Source of the DNA: Limnoglobus roseus
GTDB taxonomy: Bacteria > Planctomycetota > Planctomycetia > Gemmatales > Gemmataceae
Direction: 5' to 3'
NCBI RefSeq assembly: GCF_008254045.1
Contig: NZ_CP042425.1
Coordinates: 7,144,163-7,208,162 of the forward strand
Length of the DNA: 64,000 nucleotides
The notes below the pieces were generated by a model, which searched no databases, was not told the DNA's origin, and saw only the letters and a program-made list of their open reading frames with translations. The position numbers and the translations under genes were made by a program. The first letter of the stretch is position 1; each line of letters begins with the position of its first letter. Shown in pieces: positions 34,492 to 42,837 of the stretch.

Positions 34492-36156
34492 GTGGCGAAA
34501 CTCAAGAGAAGCCAATTTACGTTTAAAACGAATGAGAAGATTGGAACTGAGGGAGCTGAACAGGACCATGAGTTCCTTGAAGATTGTTTTCTGGACCGTG
34601 GAGACCTAGAGGTCCTCAGTGATCCAAACAAGGCACCGTGTATAGTTGTCGGCCGCACCGGATCGGGAAAGACCGCGTTGCTGGAAAAGCTCCTTGAGCA
34701 AGGCGACCACGTTCATGCCATCCAACCTGACAGTTTGTCTTTGCACTACCTCGCCGATTCGTCGATTTTAAAGCAACTCGAAGTCTACGGCGTCAACCTC
34801 GACCGCTTTTACAAGTTGCTTTGGAAACACATTTTAGCAGTCGAAATCATCAAGTTGAAGTACGGGATGCGGACTGAAGAAGACAACCGGGAATGGTATC
34901 AGAAGTGGTTCGACTGGTTTACAGGCGATGTGCCAAAGCGCGATGCGATGAACTACGCCATTAACTGGGGGAAGAGCTTTTGGAAGGACACGGAGTACCG
35001 AGTGAGAGAGGTCACAAGCAAACTGGAAACCGAAGTGAAGGCGAAAGTCGGTCTCAAATTGGCTTCCGTTTTCGAGGCCACGATTGAAGGCGCTCGAAAA
35101 GGTGTGTCGGAGGACAAGCCGGTAACGCTTTCACCGGAAGATAAGATCCAAGTCAAGCAGGCGGCTCAGCAAGCGGTGCAGGAAATTCAAGTTCGTGAAT
35201 TAGACAAGGTCATCGACGGGCTGGCCGAGCACGCCTTCGACGACCAAATGTCTCGCTACCACCTTGTCATCGACAGGCTCGACGAAAATTGGGTGGATGA
35301 CGGTCTACGCTACCATCTCATTAAATCGCTCATCGAGACGGTGAGGGAACTGAACTACCGGCTCAAACAGGTAAAAGTCGTAGTCGCCATCCGACTGGAT
35401 CTTCTGGATCGCGTGCTTCTCGGTGCCAGAGACACCGGATTTCAGGAGGAGAAGTACCGCGCGTTGATTCTCAAGTTGCAGTGGAGTCGGGAGGAATTGC
35501 TGGACATGCTGGACATGCGAGTCGCGAAGCTCGTCCGTCGCCAATACACGCAAAAGCCAGTGACGCATTTGGACCTTCTGCCAGAGGATGTGAACCGGAT
35601 GCCGATAAATGACTGGCTGATCGACCGTACTCTTCGCCGGCCTCGCGACCTCATCGTTCTTTTCAACCAGTGCATCGAGCAAGCCACGGGTTGTCCGGAA
35701 GTCACACGACAGCAACTCCTAGCCGCGGAAGTCGAGTACTCCCGGCGAAGGCTGAATTCGCTTCGAGACGAGTGGGACGTTGAATTTCCGGAACTCGTCG
35801 AACTCGCAAATGTGCTAAAGAAACGCCCGCGACAATTTCCTTTATCTGCCATGAATGAAGAAGAGGTTCATGAGACTTGCCTGCAACTGGCGCTGACGAA
35901 ATTCCCTCGCCATGGCGTGGTTACTAAGCTGGCTCAGCAAGTGCTCGATGGGGCGTTGTTATTCGGGGATTTTCGTAGACAACTTGCCGCTATTTTCTAC
36001 CGCGTGGGCTTGGTTGGTTTGAAACTGGAATCCTACGAGTCTGTGCGTTGGTCTTTCGTCAGCGAAACCGTGATTACTCCCGAGATGGTTGCAGAACATA
36101 CCAGACTGACGGTTTGCACGGTGTACTGTCGCGTGTTGGGAATCAACCCTGACTAA
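34492..36156 (+). CDS. P-loop ATPase of the Sll1717 type (putative defence protein)
   Basis: This 554-residue protein has Walker A GRTGSGKT (54-61), preceded by FLEDCFLDRGDLEVL as in the Sll1717 family, and Walker B HLVIDRLDENW (257-267). Between them is a long helical insert (about 120-250). A sensor-like arginine segment VVVAIRLDLLDRVL follows, and the C-terminal half is helical with winged-helix character (ELVELANVLKKRPRQFPLSA). Family members are KAP/STAND-like NTPases often found in defence regions. Markedly lower GC than the surroundings suggests recent transfer. The GTG at 34492 with AGGTGGAG upstream is preferred; a TTG at 34408 is in frame. Confidence 0.75.
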   Translation: MAKLKRSQFTFKTNEKIGTEGAEQDHEFLEDCFLDRGDLEVLSDPNKAPCIVVGRTGSGKTALLEKLLEQGDHVHAIQPDSLSLHYLADSSILKQLEVYGVNLDRFYKLLWKHILAVEIIKLKYGMRTEEDNREWYQKWFDWFTGDVPKRDAMNYAINWGKSFWKDTEYRVREVTSKLETEVKAKVGLKLASVFEATIEGARKGVSEDKPVTLSPEDKIQVKQAAQQAVQEIQVRELDKVIDGLAEHAFDDQMSRYHLVIDRLDENWVDDGLRYHLIKSLIETVRELNYRLKQVKVVVAIRLDLLDRVLLGARDTGFQEEKYRALILKLQWSREELLDMLDMRVAKLVRRQYTQKPVTHLDLLPEDVNRMPINDWLIDRTLRRPRDLIVLFNQCIEQATGCPEVTRQQLLAAEVEYSRRRLNSLRDEWDVEFPELVELANVLKKRPRQFPLSAMNEEEVHETCLQLALTKFPRHGVVTKLAQQVLDGALLFGDFRRQLAAIFYRVGLVGLKLESYESVRWSFVSETVITPEMVAEHTRLTVCTVYCRVLGINPD

Positions 36157-36170
36157 AGGCGCGTGAAAGT

Positions 36171-36353
36171 CTACCGCTGCCAACGCCAAAGGCGATTGAG
36201 CAGTTGCTTGATGGTTTTGGTAACCTCGTCCTTGTTCGTGAGGTCTACTGCCATCACCTCTTCAGGGAAGTGCTCACGCAGTGTCTCGACCAACTCGAAC
36301 CAATGGGTCAGAGTGGAGTCCGGAAGTTCGGTAATCACGTTCTTGGCCACCAT
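36171..36353 (-). CDS. Small protein convergent with the ATPase gene
   Basis: This 60-residue helical acidic protein: NVITELPDSTLTHWFELVET, LREHFPEEVMAVDLTNKDEV, IKQLLNRLWRWQR. It converges with the Sll1717-type gene with only 14 nt between stops and shares its low GC. The frame is open upstream to 36530, so it may be the end of a longer protein. The function is unknown. Confidence 0.45.
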   Translation of the reverse strand: MVAKNVITELPDSTLTHWFELVETLREHFPEEVMAVDLTNKDEVTKTIKQLLNRLWRWQR

Positions 36354-36640
36354 TGTCGCACACCCAAGGAATCCGGTGGACCTTAGCAATATCCGGGCCG
36401 GTCGCTGTCTATGAAACGGTAGGACAGTACCGACCGCCTTTTCCGCTAAAATTACGAGAGAACTATGATCACGGGAAGGTTCGAAACGGGAGGATTTTTT
36501 TGAATGTAATCTTTTCAACAAAAACGACATGGTTTTCCCTGTTTTACCGTCGCTTTTGCGCTATTATCGCCGTCTTGCTCATCCCAACTCCTTGTTAAGT
36601 GTTCATCGTTTCATGTCGTTTTCCTCATTCTAGTCGTCCA
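36354..36640. other. AT-rich gene-free stretch
   Basis: No coding sequence is supported, apart from a possible upstream extension of the minus-strand frame. 36470-36600 is AT-rich (GAATGTAATCTTTTCAAC and similar). Together with 34-36.4 kb it marks a patch of foreign composition. Confidence 0.4.
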
Positions 36641-36935
36641 CTCCCAGCACTATTCGACACTGAACTACGCAGAATACCCTCAAATCGTCGCGAACCATCT
36701 CCCGAATCAAACCAGCCCTCTCTGGGCCTTCACTACCAGCCGGAATCCACAAAAAGTTGCGGAACGACTCGAGTTCCTCCGCCGTCGCCCCGGCCCACAC
36801 GCCAGCATCGCGACGACCTCGCTGATCCACTTCGCCGTCGGCCGCGCCCCGCCGCGGACGTGAATCTCCCGCCCCACGCGGGCGGCCAAGTCCTCGACTT
36901 CGGCCTCGGTCGCTCGGGCGTTCCGCGCCCGCTCC
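36640..36935 (-). pseudogene. Frameshifted gene remnant
   Basis: On the minus strand one frame reads AEVEDLAARVGREIHVRGGA, RPTAKWISEVVAMLA, and after a shift of frame the sense continues as GVWAGATAEELESFRNFLWI, REMVRDDLRVF. Both halves look coding and join near 36805. The start is unclear. It is unrecognised and probably inactive. Confidence 0.35.
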
Positions 36936-36949
36936 CGTGATCGCTTTCA

Positions 36950-37079
36950 GTCAGTGTACGCCGGTGCCTCCGGGCCGCGAGGAAGTCCGGTACGCGGGGG
37001 AGTTGACGGCGTACGCGACGACATCGAGTGGGCCGTGGGCGCGGACAGCGAGTTGGTCACGACGGTGAAGGTGGGGTGA
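36950..37079 (+). pseudogene. C-terminal fragment of an unknown gene
   Basis: An open stretch ends GVRDDIEWAVGADSELVTTV, KVG-stop. It has no start and reads like a gene end. It sits back to back with another decayed gene, marking this as a rearranged spot. Confidence 0.25.
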
Positions 37080-37087
37080 GCGAGAGC

Positions 37088-37327
37088 CTACGCTTCCTGG
37101 ACGATGAGGAACAAACTCCCCGCCATCCCGATGGGGTGCGGGCCGGACACGAGGGTCGCGCCCGCGCTGAACGCCGCGTCGAGATCGAAGGCCTGGCCCT
37201 CGCCGCCGTGGACCGTTCGCGCCGTTCCAACGGCGTCGACGATCACGGCACGCCGTTTCTTGGGCGGCGGATCGCCCGGGGTCGGCGTGTGTGCTTTCTT
37301 GACGGGTGGTAGACCGGGCGTCGGCAT
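37088..37327 (-). CDS. Small uncharacterised protein
   Basis: A 79-residue product from the ATG at 37327: PTPGLPPVKKAHTPTPGDPP is a Pro/Lys-rich linker, then RRAVIVDAVGTARTVHGGEG, FDLDAAFSAGATLVSGPHPI. A short beta-rich domain. No family is recognised. Confidence 0.5.
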   Translation of the reverse strand: MPTPGLPPVKKAHTPTPGDPPPKKRRAVIVDAVGTARTVHGGEGQAFDLDAAFSAGATLVSGPHPIGMAGSLFLIVQEA

Positions 37328-37515
37328 CCTAACTCCTGCTTCGTTTGAACATCTCTGCACCACCGGCCGCCAAGCCGGACACGGGTGCGGTGGATTGTAC
37401 CCCGTCCGTACGCCATCACGCCGAGTTGTTCATTACTTTCCAGAGTTCGTTTGACTCCGAATGGCGAGTGTCTTACAGTGGGTTGCCCAGCCATGCACCC
37501 CACGGGATTCGACCC

Positions 37516-37716
37516 GTGCCCAAACCGCCCGTGATCATCGCCTGCTCGGCCTGCCGCCAGTCTTACCGCGTCCCCGCTCGCCTCGTCGGGCGAACAGCCC
37601 GGTGCGCCACCTGCCGGACCCTGTTTCGAGTGACGCCCGGTCACCGCTTGGCGGTGTCGGTCGTTCCCCCCGAATTCCGTCGTGGCCACGTCGCGGGTCC
37701 GCGATCAAATCCATAG
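37516..37716 (+). CDS. Small zinc-ribbon protein (MJ0042-like)
   Basis: This 66-residue basic protein (GTG start) has IIACSACRQSYRVPARLVGR then ARCATCRTLFRVTPG: two CxxC pairs 18 residues apart, the MJ0042-type ribbon also present at the N-terminus of 42838. Probably a truncated or stand-alone version of such a protein. Confidence 0.55.
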   Translation: MPKPPVIIACSACRQSYRVPARLVGRTARCATCRTLFRVTPGHRLAVSVVPPEFRRGHVAGPRSNP

Positions 37717-37751
37717 CCCGCCCTCGACTATCGTCCCGCGAGACCGTTACC

Positions 37752-38147
37752 TTGACCGACCCCGTCCCCCTGTCCGTTCTGATCATTGACGACGACCGGA
37801 ACGCCGCGGACTCGCTTGCCGCCTGCTTGACCCTTCACGGTTACGCCGTGCGGACCGCCGCCAGTGCGGCGGCCGCGATCGCCCTCGCCGTTGAAGCCCG
37901 GCCGGAGGTCGTCTTGCTGGACCTCCACACGCCCGGGATGGACGGGTGGGAGTTGGCCGCAAACCTCGCGGCATCGAACTACCGCCCGGTCACGGAAGCC
38001 GCGGCCGGTGCCGACCCTCTTGGGGTGGCGTGGGTCCACATCCCGTTCCACTTGGGGAAGCAGGTCGATACCGCCGTGGTTCTCGACGTACTCGCCCGGG
38101 CCGCCCGCACCCGCGAGGCCCGCCGGCGGATGAACTCGCCTCCTTGA
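37752..38147 (+). CDS. Degenerate response-regulator receiver domain
   Basis: A 131-residue product from the TTG at 37752. It has the acidic triad and phospho-acceptor region of a receiver (SVLIIDDDRNAADSLAACLT; VVLLDLHTPGMDGWELAANL). The second half is short: the normal T/S-A step is replaced by SNYRPVTEAAAGADPLGVAW and the Lys region by HIPFHLGKQVD, where a K remains. No output domain. Possibly a stand-alone receiver or pseudo-receiver; an orphan with respect to kinases nearby. Confidence 0.6.
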   Translation: MTDPVPLSVLIIDDDRNAADSLAACLTLHGYAVRTAASAAAAIALAVEARPEVVLLDLHTPGMDGWELAANLAASNYRPVTEAAAGADPLGVAWVHIPFHLGKQVDTAVVLDVLARAARTREARRRMNSPP

Positions 38148-38404
38148 ACCGCCGCCCCCGCCGACCGCCGCGCAATCGAATGCCGTTCCCTTCTCGCAAA
38201 CCCGGAGTTGCCCCTTCGCCCCGATCGAGGGGGATGATGCCCTTCGTTTACACCCTCGCGCCGCGGCACAGAACTCCTCGCACGGCCGCCGCCGGGGGCG
38301 GGGAAGCGCGGAAAAGTTCAGGGCGGAGCGGACCCGCGCGGCGGGTTCGACGGACGGCACTCCGGTTGCTGAGTGGGCGGTGCCCAGCACGGAGGGAAAG
38401 CGTC

Positions 38405-38644
38405 ATGACGAACATCACGATCTACCGGTGCCCGCACTGCCCGTTCACCCGGGGCCTGGCGCGGTCGGTGGCGGCGACGTTCCGGTACCGCCCGGGAACC
38501 CGCGTCGAGGTCCTGAACGGGATCGAGGGCGAGTTCCAGGTGTTCCGGAACGACCGAAATGTGTTCTTCCTGTCCGGCACCCGACTCCCGACCGTCCGGG
38601 AGGTCGTGAGCCACGTCGACGAGTGCGCGTGCGTCGGCGCGTAG
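38405..38644 (+). CDS. Small thioredoxin-fold (Rdx/SelW-like) protein
   Basis: This 79-residue protein begins ITIYRCPHCPFTRGLARSVA (CPHC), followed by VEVLNGIEGEFQVFRNDRNV and TRLPTVREVVSHVDE. The order CxxC, then G-x-FxV, then LPT-REVV matches the Rdx fold of SelW/SelT relatives. Also compatible with a glutaredoxin-like protein. Likely cytoplasmic redox function. Confidence 0.45.
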   Translation: MTNITIYRCPHCPFTRGLARSVAATFRYRPGTRVEVLNGIEGEFQVFRNDRNVFFLSGTRLPTVREVVSHVDECACVGA

Positions 38645-38860
38645 GCCGGGAAAAGGTCGGCGGGGTTACCGCTCGCCAAATCCGGGAGCGAAACCATTTC
38701 TTCGGGCGCATGTCCACCCTGTGGTCGGGATTTTGTCGCGGCCGGGCCGGCGTCCGCGAGTCCATCGCCACTTGCGCGGAAGTCCGAGCAACCGAAGGGG
38801 AAGTGAGAGCGAAGGGAATCGATACAACAGTGATTCCCGATTCGCCCGAGAGAGACGACC

Positions 38861-39214
38861 ATGGCCAAGAAGCCTGCCACCAAGCCCTCCCCGAAGATGC
38901 CCGCGGCCCCGCCGACGACACTCGCCAAGGTCAAGAAGGCCGTGACGGGAGCGGCCGAGAAGGTCGCCGAGATCGCCACCGACGTGGCCCACGCGGCCGA
39001 GAAGCACGTCGTCACCCCGGTCGGTCAGGCCGTCGGGCTGGTAAAGAAGCCGAAGGCCAAGCCGGTCCGGGCCAAAAAGCCGGCCGCGAAGGCGGCCGTG
39101 CCGATCCCGCCGCGGAGCAAGACGCCGATGGGGAAGCTCATGTCGAAGAACCTGGCGGCCGCCCCGAAGGGCAAGGACACCGCCGCAAAGGGCAAGGGCA
39201 AGCCCAAGGCGTAG
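38861..39214 (+). CDS. Lys/Ala-rich histone-H1-like protein
   Basis: This 117-residue protein is dominated by Lys, Ala and Pro (MAKKPATKPSPKMPAAPP; KPKAKPVRAKKPAAKAA), with one amphipathic central helix (AAEKVAEIATDVAHAAEKHV). Composition fits bacterial histone H1-like/PAKKK proteins that coat DNA. No enzymatic motif. Confidence 0.6.
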   Translation: MAKKPATKPSPKMPAAPPTTLAKVKKAVTGAAEKVAEIATDVAHAAEKHVVTPVGQAVGLVKKPKAKPVRAKKPAAKAAVPIPPRSKTPMGKLMSKNLAAAPKGKDTAAKGKGKPKA

Positions 39215-39335
39215 GCCGTGACCGACTTGACGGGCACGCCGCCACGGACCTGAAAAACGGATTGAGACGGCCTCCTCCTCCTCCTCGGCGTCGATTAGCT
39301 TGGGGCTATCGCCGTTCACACTCCGGAGTCGTCAC

Positions 39336-39512
39336 ATGCCAAACGAGTCGATCGACGGAATGGCCGGGCGGATCGTGGTCGGCCTGTCGGCCAACCCGGA
39401 CATGCAAGACGTCCTGAACAAGCCGGAGAGTCTCGCGAAGATGGCGTACGCCATCGCCGACGCGATGGCCGAAGAGCAGAAGAATCGCCGATCGCCCGCC
39501 CCGCAAAAGTAA
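39336..39512 (+). CDS. Small protein, paralogue of 25900-26097
   Basis: This 58-residue helical protein: NESIDGMAGRIVVGLSANPD, SLAKMAYAIADAMAEEQKNR. It shares the AYAIADAM-EE core with 25900. Here it precedes a 68-residue gene by 26 nt, probably in one transcript. Confidence 0.7.
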   Translation: MPNESIDGMAGRIVVGLSANPDMQDVLNKPESLAKMAYAIADAMAEEQKNRRSPAPQK

Positions 39513-39538
39513 CCCGCCACCCCGAAGGAATCACGCCC

Positions 39539-39745
39539 ATGACCCACCCGCATGTCGAGCGCCGGGACGGTTTCATCGTCATGTCCGGGGTCGGCACCCT
39601 CCACTTCCAGGCGCACTCGTTCGCGACGCTGGAGGAGGCCGAGGCCGCGGCCGAGGAGACGGCGGCGAAGGTGTCGGACGTGGTCATCGTGCTGCCCGCG
39701 ATCCTGTTCAAGGGCGTCGTGAGCCTGCGGGCCAACGCCGAGTGA
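39539..39745 (+). CDS. Small uncharacterised protein
   Basis: This 68-residue protein: HVERRDGFIVMSGVGTLHFQ, FATLEEAEAAAEETAAKVSD, VVIVLPAILFKGVVS. The layout of two strands, a helix and a strand is common in small phage and planctomycete proteins. It lies downstream of 39336 and upstream of the MTEAEWL copy at 39848. Confidence 0.55.
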   Translation: MTHPHVERRDGFIVMSGVGTLHFQAHSFATLEEAEAAAEETAAKVSDVVIVLPAILFKGVVSLRANAE

Positions 39746-39847
39746 CCCCGCCAGACCCGTCATCGTCGCCGTCGTGTTCCTGCCGGTCGGTGTGCTGTTC
39801 TGGATCTTCGTCCGCCGGCTGAGGGACGATCACAGGGAGGGCGGGCG

Positions 39848-40648
39848 ATGACGGAAGCGGAGTGGCTGACGGCCGAGAAACCGACGCCGATGGTAGAGTT
39901 CGTTCGTGGCAGGGTGGGCCACTGGAAGCTCCGTCTGTTCGCGGTCGCCTGTTGCCGCCGGATTCAGCACCTCTTCGCCGACGGGCGTAGTCGAGAAGCG
40001 GTGGAAGTCGCTGAACGGTATGCGATCGGCTCGGTGAGCGATCGTGACCGATTCGAGGCCCACGTCGCGGCCGACCTTGCCGAGACAGAAATCGCCGATG
40101 CCTACTTGCCCAACCATGGCGAGGACTCGGACGACTGGTTGGCCGAGGTGGGCTTGGATGCCGGCGCGGCCGCCAACACGGCAACGCTGGCATCGTCTGA
40201 CCAGCCGGAGGGAATGGACCCCGACACCTGGAGAACACTGTTTGCCGGCCGGCCCTTCATTCCCGGCCAGTACTCGACCCACGAGGAAGCTCAACGGGCA
40301 CTGGCGCACGCGGTCCGCCCACTGCGGTACGAAGAAATCGAATGGCGGGACGGGGCAGACCGAGCAAATGCGAAGTGTGACGAGGCGGTTTCTCAGGCAG
40401 AACTCCTCCGTTGCGTCGTCGGCAACCCTTTTCGCCCCGTGACGTTTTCCCCCGACTGGCTCACGCCGACCGCCGTCGGCCTCGCGGAAGGCATCTACGA
40501 AGACCGTGCGTTCGACCGCCTACCGATCCTGGCGGATGCGCTGCAGGACGCCGGGTGCGAGGACGCCGCCATCCTCGCCCACTGCCGGGGCGACGGGCTG
40601 CACGTCCGCGGGTGCTGGGTCGTCGACGGCGTACTCGGGAAGGGGTGA
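39848..40648 (+). CDS. MTEAEWL-family protein, copy 3
   Basis: This 266-residue protein is the longest copy: MTEAEWLTAEK, KLRLFAVACCRRIQHLFADG, AVEVAERYAIG, then an insert, NPFRPVTFSPDWLTPTAVGL, AFDRLPILADALQDAGCEDA, ILAHCRGDGLHVRGCWVVDG. It retains both the CCRR segment and the C-terminal Cys/His pattern and is probably closest to the ancestral form. Unlike copies 1 and 2 it lacks the duplicated leader; a short open stretch with a hydrophobic segment (VVFLPVGVLFWIFV) ends at its start codon. Confidence 0.75.
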   Translation: MTEAEWLTAEKPTPMVEFVRGRVGHWKLRLFAVACCRRIQHLFADGRSREAVEVAERYAIGSVSDRDRFEAHVAADLAETEIADAYLPNHGEDSDDWLAEVGLDAGAAANTATLASSDQPEGMDPDTWRTLFAGRPFIPGQYSTHEEAQRALAHAVRPLRYEEIEWRDGADRANAKCDEAVSQAELLRCVVGNPFRPVTFSPDWLTPTAVGLAEGIYEDRAFDRLPILADALQDAGCEDAAILAHCRGDGLHVRGCWVVDGVLGKG

Positions 40649-40670
40649 CGGGCGGTCCCAGATGCCAAGA

Positions 40671-41672
40671 TCACTCGAGTGCCGCCATCCACACCTGACC
40701 CGTCTTGCCGGCGTGTGAGAGACGAGCCTTCACTTTCCCTTCGGCGGTCATCCGCTGAATTTCGGTCGGAGTCGCCACCCACACGTCGCCGCCCGCCGGA
40801 TCGACCTGCACGGCAAGAGCGGACACCGCGTGCGAGGCTTGGAACTTCCCGTCGGCCGAGTACTTTCGCACGGCCCCGCCGCACGCCGCCCACACGCTCC
40901 CGTCCAACGGATCGACCGACACCCGTATGGCCGATCGATTGCCGAGTTCTACCCGAGCCAACTCCAGCCCCTTCGCATCGAACTTAACGAGGTGATTTGT
41001 TTCCGCCCCACCGTTCGCCCGGACGGCGGCCCAGGCCGACCCGTCGCGACGGTCAACGTCCACGCTCACCGCGCACCACTGGGCAACGGGGATGGAGAAG
41101 ATCACCTTGCCCGTCTCGGCCGAGACCTTCGTCAGGTTCCGCTCCACGACCCAGAACGCCTTGGCCGACCCGTCGTAGGCGATGTCCCAACTCGTGATCG
41201 GGTACGTCGCGACCTCCCGGCCGCGGTCATCGTACACGGCGACGTGGCCCTTCCCGAGTGTGCCGGTCCCGGCCGACACCCAAACGTTCCCCGTCGCCGG
41301 GTCGACGGCGATGGCGGACCCCTTGACGCCGGGTATTTCCAACGTCTCCCGCCCGTCCAGGCTGAACCGCCGGAGGCGTTTCGCGACGTTCTCGATCGCC
41401 CACACGCACTTCCGGCCGCCATCCGCGGCGACCGCACGAGTGCTACCGATCGACTCGCAGTTGTTGAACCCGCTCAGGCGGAAGGTGGAATTCCCGGCCG
41501 GGTCGAGGAGCGTCAAGTTGTCGTGGTACTCGTCCTGGCCCTTGTACCCGGGGTCGCAGTCGTCCAGAATCAAGATGCCTTTCGCCCTTGCAACTCCCTT
41601 TGGGATGGGGGCCGCGACCGCAGTCCCGGTCATCAAGACAGTCAGCGCAAGGAACACCGTTGTGCGGCTCAT
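40671..41672 (-). CDS. Secreted beta-propeller-like protein
   Basis: This 333-residue protein has a signal peptide (RTTVFLALTVLMTGTAVAAP). The body has recurring blade motifs VDPATGNVWVSA, VDRRDGSAWAAV, VDPLDGSVWAAC, VDPAGGDVWVAT: an NHL/SMP-30-like propeller. It is likely exported, binding or enzymatic role unknown. Convergent with copy 3 of the MTEAEWL family. Confidence 0.7.
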   Translation of the reverse strand: MSRTTVFLALTVLMTGTAVAAPIPKGVARAKGILILDDCDPGYKGQDEYHDNLTLLDPAGNSTFRLSGFNNCESIGSTRAVAADGGRKCVWAIENVAKRLRRFSLDGRETLEIPGVKGSAIAVDPATGNVWVSAGTGTLGKGHVAVYDDRGREVATYPITSWDIAYDGSAKAFWVVERNLTKVSAETGKVIFSIPVAQWCAVSVDVDRRDGSAWAAVRANGGAETNHLVKFDAKGLELARVELGNRSAIRVSVDPLDGSVWAACGGAVRKYSADGKFQASHAVSALAVQVDPAGGDVWVATPTEIQRMTAEGKVKARLSHAGKTGQVWMAALE

Positions 41673-41825
41673 GCGGCCTCCACGCAATCAGGGATGGGGA
41701 AGGTCAGTTCCTCTTGCTACCATCTTCCTAAGCGGTCGCCCATCGTGCAACGGGCTTATCGCCTCCGACACTTGAAATCGTCCTTGTCCGCGGGTCGGCC
41801 GACGGGTAAGTGCGGAGGGGCACCG

Positions 41826-41967
41826 GGATTCTTGCCGACCGCAAGGGCGGTTCAGCGTGTACTCCATCGAACCGAGCGTCTTCGCCAAGTCTAAGAAGGC
41901 CGACGATCTCGGCACGCTGTGCTTCGGTTCGTGGCGGGTCCGCACCGGGCGGAAAGCGGCGAAGTGA
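41826..41967 (+). pseudogene. Remnant of an ArsR-type gene (third copy)
   Basis: One frame gives GILADRKG and, after a shift, another gives FSVYSIEPSVFAKSKKADDL, GTLCFGSWRVRTGRK-stop, matching the C-terminal half of the ArsR proteins at 33481 and 49318. The DNA-binding half is missing. The spacer that follows also matches the one after 49659. Confidence 0.6.
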
Positions 41968-42150
41968 CACGGGTGGAAGTCCGCGCTCCCACTCAGCGAC
42001 TCGCCGGCTGGGCTGGCTCGTTCAACCGCACATCTTCTCACGCCCTTGACTTGCGATCACCGGACGGATTCAATGTCGTGCCGGTGTTATCTTGCGTGGG
42101 CGCACACTGATACACTGTTCGGCGACAGAAGGCATCGGTGGGCGAGTCGC

Positions 42151-42579
42151 ATGAGTGTGCTGACCGATTTCGTGATCTCGAATGCGGCGGACGCCGAGCG
42201 GGTGTGTCGATCCAATCCGACGGATCGTCGCTTCAAGTGGTTCCAAGCCAAGTGGCTGGACAACCACCAAGTCGCCGTCCTCCACCCGGCGGCCGCCGGG
42301 CGGTCGTTTGACCCGACCGTCCCGCTCCCGGATGCCTTGCTTTCCTGCTTAGCGATCGGCGGGGAGGATGGGCCGGTCGTCTACCGTGTCCCGCCCGACC
42401 TGGTCGAGCGGCTAGCCTCGTTGGACGCGGCCGAGCTGACAGCCGTGGCCGACCGATGGGCGGCCGACCCGTGCGGAATCAGCCGGGAGGGCGCGGAGTA
42501 TGCGGTGTCGGGGCTGGCCGCCCTCTGCGGACGGGCCCACGGCCAGGGCAAGGCCGTGCTTCTTCTGATGACAGTCTAG
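42151..42579 (+). CDS. Uncharacterised protein downstream of the ArsR remnant
   Basis: This 142-residue protein: SVLTDFVISNAADAERVCRS, WLDNHQVAVLHPA, GPVVYRVPPDLVERLASLDA, YAVSGLAALCGRAHGQGKAV. A soluble protein of a type I recall as common and unnamed in Gemmataceae. The ATG at 42151 is chosen by the start of the conserved part; the frame stays open upstream. Position after an ArsR cassette repeats at 49810. Confidence 0.55.
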   Translation: MSVLTDFVISNAADAERVCRSNPTDRRFKWFQAKWLDNHQVAVLHPAAAGRSFDPTVPLPDALLSCLAIGGEDGPVVYRVPPDLVERLASLDAAELTAVADRWAADPCGISREGAEYAVSGLAALCGRAHGQGKAVLLLMTV

Positions 42580-42582
42580 TGC

Positions 42583-42630
42583 CGAACCCGATGCTGCAAC
42601 GGACCCTGCCGCGTCCTGACCGATGGTTCT
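42583..42630 (+). repeat. Dispersed Gemmataceae-type repeat, degenerate copy
   Basis: GAACCCGATGCTGCAACGGA and CTGCCGCGTCCTGAC resemble the fuller copy at 50301-50351. It lies directly after a gene stop. Confidence 0.4.
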
Positions 42631-42837
42631 CTGCACGATCGCCCGAGCACGTCGCAGCCCCCGGCCCCGGTCCACATTGTGCCGAGGCAACGTTCGAACT
42701 GACACCCGACCCCATCGCCCCTGACCCCTGGAATGGGCCGGGATCTCTCTCTGTTGAAATTATGCCCTTCGTGCTTGCTGCAAGACGGATCAGACCGATA
42801 GACTTTTTCCATCCGCATACCCCGCCCGGACGCCTCC

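Noticed and set aside
39770-39850. Short plus-strand open stretch with a hydrophobic segment ending at the MTEAEWL copy 3 start
   Set aside because: No ATG and under 35 codons; possibly a remnant, not supported as a gene.
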